In this document: piece by piece, positions 61,800 to 64,000 of the stretch
How the letters are laid out: every line of letters begins with the position of its first letter
How positions within the stretch are numbered: position 1 is the stretch's first letter
Assembly (NCBI GenBank): GCA_963761655.1
Contig: CAVXHI010000002.1
Span: forward strand, 434,001 to 498,000
Source of the DNA: RYN-122 sp963761655
GTDB taxonomy: Bacteria; Actinomycetota; Actinomycetes; Mycobacteriales; SCTD01
Direction of reading: 5' to 3'
Length of the DNA: 64,000 bases
Notes under the pieces: model-generated
The model's input: only the letters and a program-made list of their open reading frames with translations
What the model was told of the DNA's origin: nothing
The model's database searches: none
Position numbers and translations under genes: made by a program

Positions 61800-62530
61800 G
61801 CGTGTTCCGACGCAAGAAGAACGACGAGGTCGACCAGGTCGACGAGACCGGGGACGACGAGCAGGCCGCCGAGGTCGAGGAGGCGCCCGCTCCTCGGGTG
61901 CTGACCCGTCCGCAGGGCCCGTGGGACGCCGCCGACGCGCCCGACGACGCCGTCGAGCGGATCGACCTCGGGGGGCTCCTCGTCCCGGTGCCGCCCGACA
62001 CCGAGGTCCGGGTCGACGTCAGCCCCGAGGGCGAGGTCGTGGCGGCCACCCTGGTCCGCGGCGACGCCTCCATGCAGGTCAACGCCTTCGCCGCGCCCCG
62101 CACCGAGGGCATCTGGCAGGAGGTCGCCGACGAGATCCAGGGCGCCCTGGTCGAGTCCGGCGGCAAGGCCGAGCAGCGGACGGGCGCCTTCGGCACCGAG
62201 CTGCACGCGCTCGTCCCCACCGAGGTCCCCGGTCAGGGCCTGGCCCTCGCCCCGGCACGCTTCGTCGGCGTCGACGGCCCGCGCTGGTTCCTCCGCGCCC
62301 TGCTGACCGGCACGGGCGCCACGGACGCCGCGGCGGCGGCCCCCCTCGAGGCGGCGCTGACGCAGGTCGTCGTCGTGCGCGGACCGGACCCGATGGCCGT
62401 CCGCGACCCGCTGCCCCTGCGGCTGCCCCGCGAGGTGGCCGAGCAGGCCGCGCAGGCCCAGGACGAGGCCGGCTCGGCGCCGGACCTCGACCCGTTCGAG
62501 CGGGGTCCGGAGATCACCGAGATCCGCTGA
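61796..62530 (+). CDS. DUF3710 domain-containing protein
   Basis: A 244-residue protein. A short basic start (FRRKKND) and acidic linker precede DUF3710: RIDLGGLLVPVPPDTEVRV, MQVNAFAAPRTEGIWQEVADEI and GPRWFLRALLTG. It is an actinobacterial family of unknown function, strictly next to dut. The ATG at 61796 overlaps the dut stop; GTG at 61802, better spaced from AGGAGG, is a good alternative start. Confidence 0.92.
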   Translation: MSVFRRKKNDEVDQVDETGDDEQAAEVEEAPAPRVLTRPQGPWDAADAPDDAVERIDLGGLLVPVPPDTEVRVDVSPEGEVVAATLVRGDASMQVNAFAAPRTEGIWQEVADEIQGALVESGGKAEQRTGAFGTELHALVPTEVPGQGLALAPARFVGVDGPRWFLRALLTGTGATDAAAAAPLEAALTQVVVVRGPDPMAVRDPLPLRLPREVAEQAAQAQDEAGSAPDLDPFERGPEITEIR

Positions 62531-62553
62531 CCCCGCGGACGTAGGCTCGACGC

Positions 62554-62937
62554 ATGGGCGACACCAAGGCTCCGGGCCGGTTCCGCCGTGCGCTGACCCG
62601 GCTGACCGCCGACGAGTCCGAGATCGACAGCCTCGACCTGCAGGACGAGGTCGCGTCCGCGGGTGCGACCGCCGTCGTCAGGTGCACCCGCGGCGAGCCG
62701 GTCTGCGTGGCGGGCACCGTCACGGCGGTGGTGCTGCGGCCGCGCGCCGGCGTCCCGACCCTGGAGGCCGAGGTCTACGACGGCACCGGCACGGTCACGC
62801 TCGTCTGGCTCGGCCGCCGGCGCATCCGCGGCATCGACCCGGGGCGCAGTCTCGTCGGGCGCGGCCGGATGACCCACCACGACGGCCGCCCCGCCATCTA
62901 CAACCCGGCCTACGAGCTCAAGGCCACGGGTGGCTGA
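62554..62937 (+). CDS. OB-fold nucleic-acid-binding protein
   Basis: A 127-residue protein with an OB-fold pattern: VCVAGTVTAVVLRPRAG, LEAEVYDGTGTVTLVWLGRR and GRGRMTHHDGRPAIYNPAYEL. Probably binds single-stranded DNA or RNA; the specific role is unknown. It lies in the conserved dut cluster, overlapping the DUF3159 gene by 8 nt. Confidence 0.9.
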   Translation: MGDTKAPGRFRRALTRLTADESEIDSLDLQDEVASAGATAVVRCTRGEPVCVAGTVTAVVLRPRAGVPTLEAEVYDGTGTVTLVWLGRRRIRGIDPGRSLVGRGRMTHHDGRPAIYNPAYELKATGG

Positions 62938-63571
62938 CCAGGCGCCCGCGCCGTCCGCCTTCGTCGAGGCGTTCGGCGGCGTCCGGGGCCTGGTCGACAG
63001 CGCCCTGCCCGCCACGGTCTTCGTCCTCACCCGGCTCGTCACCGGGTCGCTCACGGTCGCGATCTACGCCGCCGTCGGGGTCGGCGTCGCCGTCCTGGCC
63101 GTCCGGCTGCTCTTCCGCCAGCCGCTGCAGCAGGCGCTGTCCGGCTTCCTCGGCCTCGGCGTCGCCGTCGTCGTCGCCCGGGCCACCGGCACCGGCGAGG
63201 GCTTCTTCCTGCCGGGCATCCTCACCACGGCGCTCACCGGTGTGGGCTTCGTCGTGTCGCTGCTGCTGCGCAAGCCCGCCGTCGGGCTGGCGCTGCAGGC
63301 CTACGACCCCGTGTACGCGGGCTGGCGCGAGCACGCCCCGCTGCGCCGGGCGGTCGAGCTCGCGACCGCCTTCTGGGCGCTGACCTTCTTCATCCGGTCC
63401 GGAGTCGCCTTCGGCGTGTACCGCCAGGCCGGGGACAACGACGGCGCGCTGCTGCTCGTCATCAACCTGGTGAAGTGGCCGCTCATCGTCGCGGCCGCCC
63501 TGCTGACGGTGGCCCTGGTGAAGAAGGCCGGCCCGCCGCCGGCGCTCGAGGCCGAGCAGCCCCAGCCCTAG
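62930..63571 (+). CDS. DUF3159 domain-containing membrane protein
   Basis: A 213-residue multi-pass membrane protein, about six helices (LPATVFVLTRLVTGSLTVA, AVGVGVAVLAVRLLF, LSGFLGLGVAVVVARATG and others). The opening FVEAFGGVRGLVDSALPA is diagnostic of DUF3159. Function unknown, though the neighbourhood with Trk genes is conserved. GTG start; the 3' end overlaps the TrkA gene by 4 nt. Confidence 0.93.
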   Translation: MADQAPAPSAFVEAFGGVRGLVDSALPATVFVLTRLVTGSLTVAIYAAVGVGVAVLAVRLLFRQPLQQALSGFLGLGVAVVVARATGTGEGFFLPGILTTALTGVGFVVSLLLRKPAVGLALQAYDPVYAGWREHAPLRRAVELATAFWALTFFIRSGVAFGVYRQAGDNDGALLLVINLVKWPLIVAAALLTVALVKKAGPPPALEAEQPQP

Positions 63572-64000
63572 CCCAGGCGGTCGGGCGTGACCACCCCGGT
63601 GTGGCCGCCCAGCAGGCGGTCCAGCTCGCCCTCGACCTCCGCGGTGGCGACCAGCAGCAGCTCGTCCCCGCCCTCGAGGGCGGCGTCGGGCGTGGGCACG
63701 AGCACCCGGCCGTCGCGCAGGACGGCGACCAGCGCGGCGTCGACCGGCCAGGCGATCGAGCCGACGGTCTGCCCGACGATCGGGGCGTCGTCGGACAGGG
63801 TCAGCTCGACGAGGTTGGCCTGGCCCTGCCGGAACGTGAGCAGGCGGACGAGGTCGCCGACGCTGACGGCCTCCTCGACGACGGCGGCCAGCAGGCGCGG
63901 GCTGGAGACGGAGACGTCGACGCCCCAGCTCTCGTTGAACAGCCACTCGTTCTTCGGGTGGTTGACCCGGGCGACGACGCGCTCGACCCCGAACTCGGTC
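63568..64000 (-). CDS. Trk potassium uptake regulatory protein TrkA-like (5'-truncated by window edge)
   Basis: Only the last ~143 residues are present. The visible part has ARVNHPKNEWLFNESWGVDV at its start, then a TrkA_C domain: VELTLSDDAPIVGQTVGS, ALVAVLRDGRVLVPTPDAAL and GDELLLVATAEVEGEL. This is the C-terminal regulatory domain of CeoB/TrkA-type K+ uptake subunits. A second Trk gene usually follows in this cluster but lies beyond the window. Confidence 0.88.
   Translation of the reverse strand, partial: TEFGVERVVARVNHPKNEWLFNESWGVDVSVSSPRLLAAVVEEAVSVGDLVRLLTFRQGQANLVELTLSDDAPIVGQTVGSIAWPVDAALVAVLRDGRVLVPTPDAALEGGDELLLVATAEVEGELDRLLGGHTGVVTPDRLG

Overview
The window is a very GC-rich chromosomal segment from an actinobacterium (class Actinomycetes). 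This rests on dense, mostly GTG/ATG-started genes with many 4-nt overlaps, an HrdB-type primary sigma factor with a Lys/Ala-rich and Asp/Glu-rich N-terminus, and actinobacterial families (DUF3099, DUF4193, DUF7455-like, DUF3710, DUF3159, DUF4235). An F420-dependent LLM oxidoreductase, a corynebacterial-type GlgA and secreted proteins with PxRLLDxR repeats or LPXTG anchors fit the same picture. Genus cannot be fixed from sequence alone. The PxRLLDxR repeats would suit a Kineosporiales/Geodermatophilales/Frankiales-like lineage, but that is inference. I see no rRNA, tRNA, CRISPR array, prophage or insertion sequence.

Layout. 0-6 kb: DUF349 protein, dienelactone hydrolase, and two complete sigma-70 factors flanking a small zinc metallopeptidase. 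6-11 kb: a TetR regulator translationally coupled to aconitase, with trehalose-6-phosphate synthase upstream. 11-17 kb: a secreted metalloprotease with three PxRLLDxR repeats, an oxidoreductase, a HhH-GPD protein, an SDR and hypotheticals. 17-24 kb: aldehyde dehydrogenase, a frameshifted LPXTG protein, DUF2231 and crotonase genes, an ABC ATPase, and an ECF sigma factor coupled to a membrane protein. 24-32 kb: CoA-transferase, TRIC-like channel, a RanBP2-type zinc-finger microprotein, geranylgeranyl-reductase-like flavoprotein, lytic transglycosylase, an overlapping DUF1330/quinone oxidoreductase/patatin operon and an FMN-dependent alpha-hydroxy-acid oxidase. 32-38 kb: SDR plus paired acyl-CoA dehydrogenases, inositol phosphatase and a Tat-exported amine oxidase. 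38-44 kb: a GDPD/nitrilase-like LPXTG fusion and the divergent glgA/glgC pair. 43.7-45.1 kb: a repeat-rich patch enclosing an AbiEi/DUF559-type gene. 45-52 kb: a divergent hydrolase/acyl-CoA dehydrogenase pair with two identical palindromic operators and a TetR gene, then esterase, F420 oxidoreductase and DUF4193. 52-64 kb: a frameshifted secreted lipase-like protein, a DNA glycosylase/degenerate RecQ fusion, an SCP2/hydrolase fusion, amidase, and the conserved dut-DUF3710-OB-DUF3159-Trk cluster, running off the right edge.

Working together: acyl-CoA metabolism recurs (three acyl-CoA dehydrogenases, crotonase, CoA-transferase, SDRs, quinone oxidoreductases), one module having its own likely operators and regulator. 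Glycogen and trehalose genes give a storage-carbon theme. The most unusual items are the glycosylase/RecQ fusion with a lost Walker A lysine, the surface-anchored GDPD/nitrilase fusion, the inverted-repeat-flanked AbiEi/DUF559 gene, and the twin operators at 46.7-46.8 kb. Two long secreted-protein genes carry apparent single-base frameshifts that may be sequencing errors.
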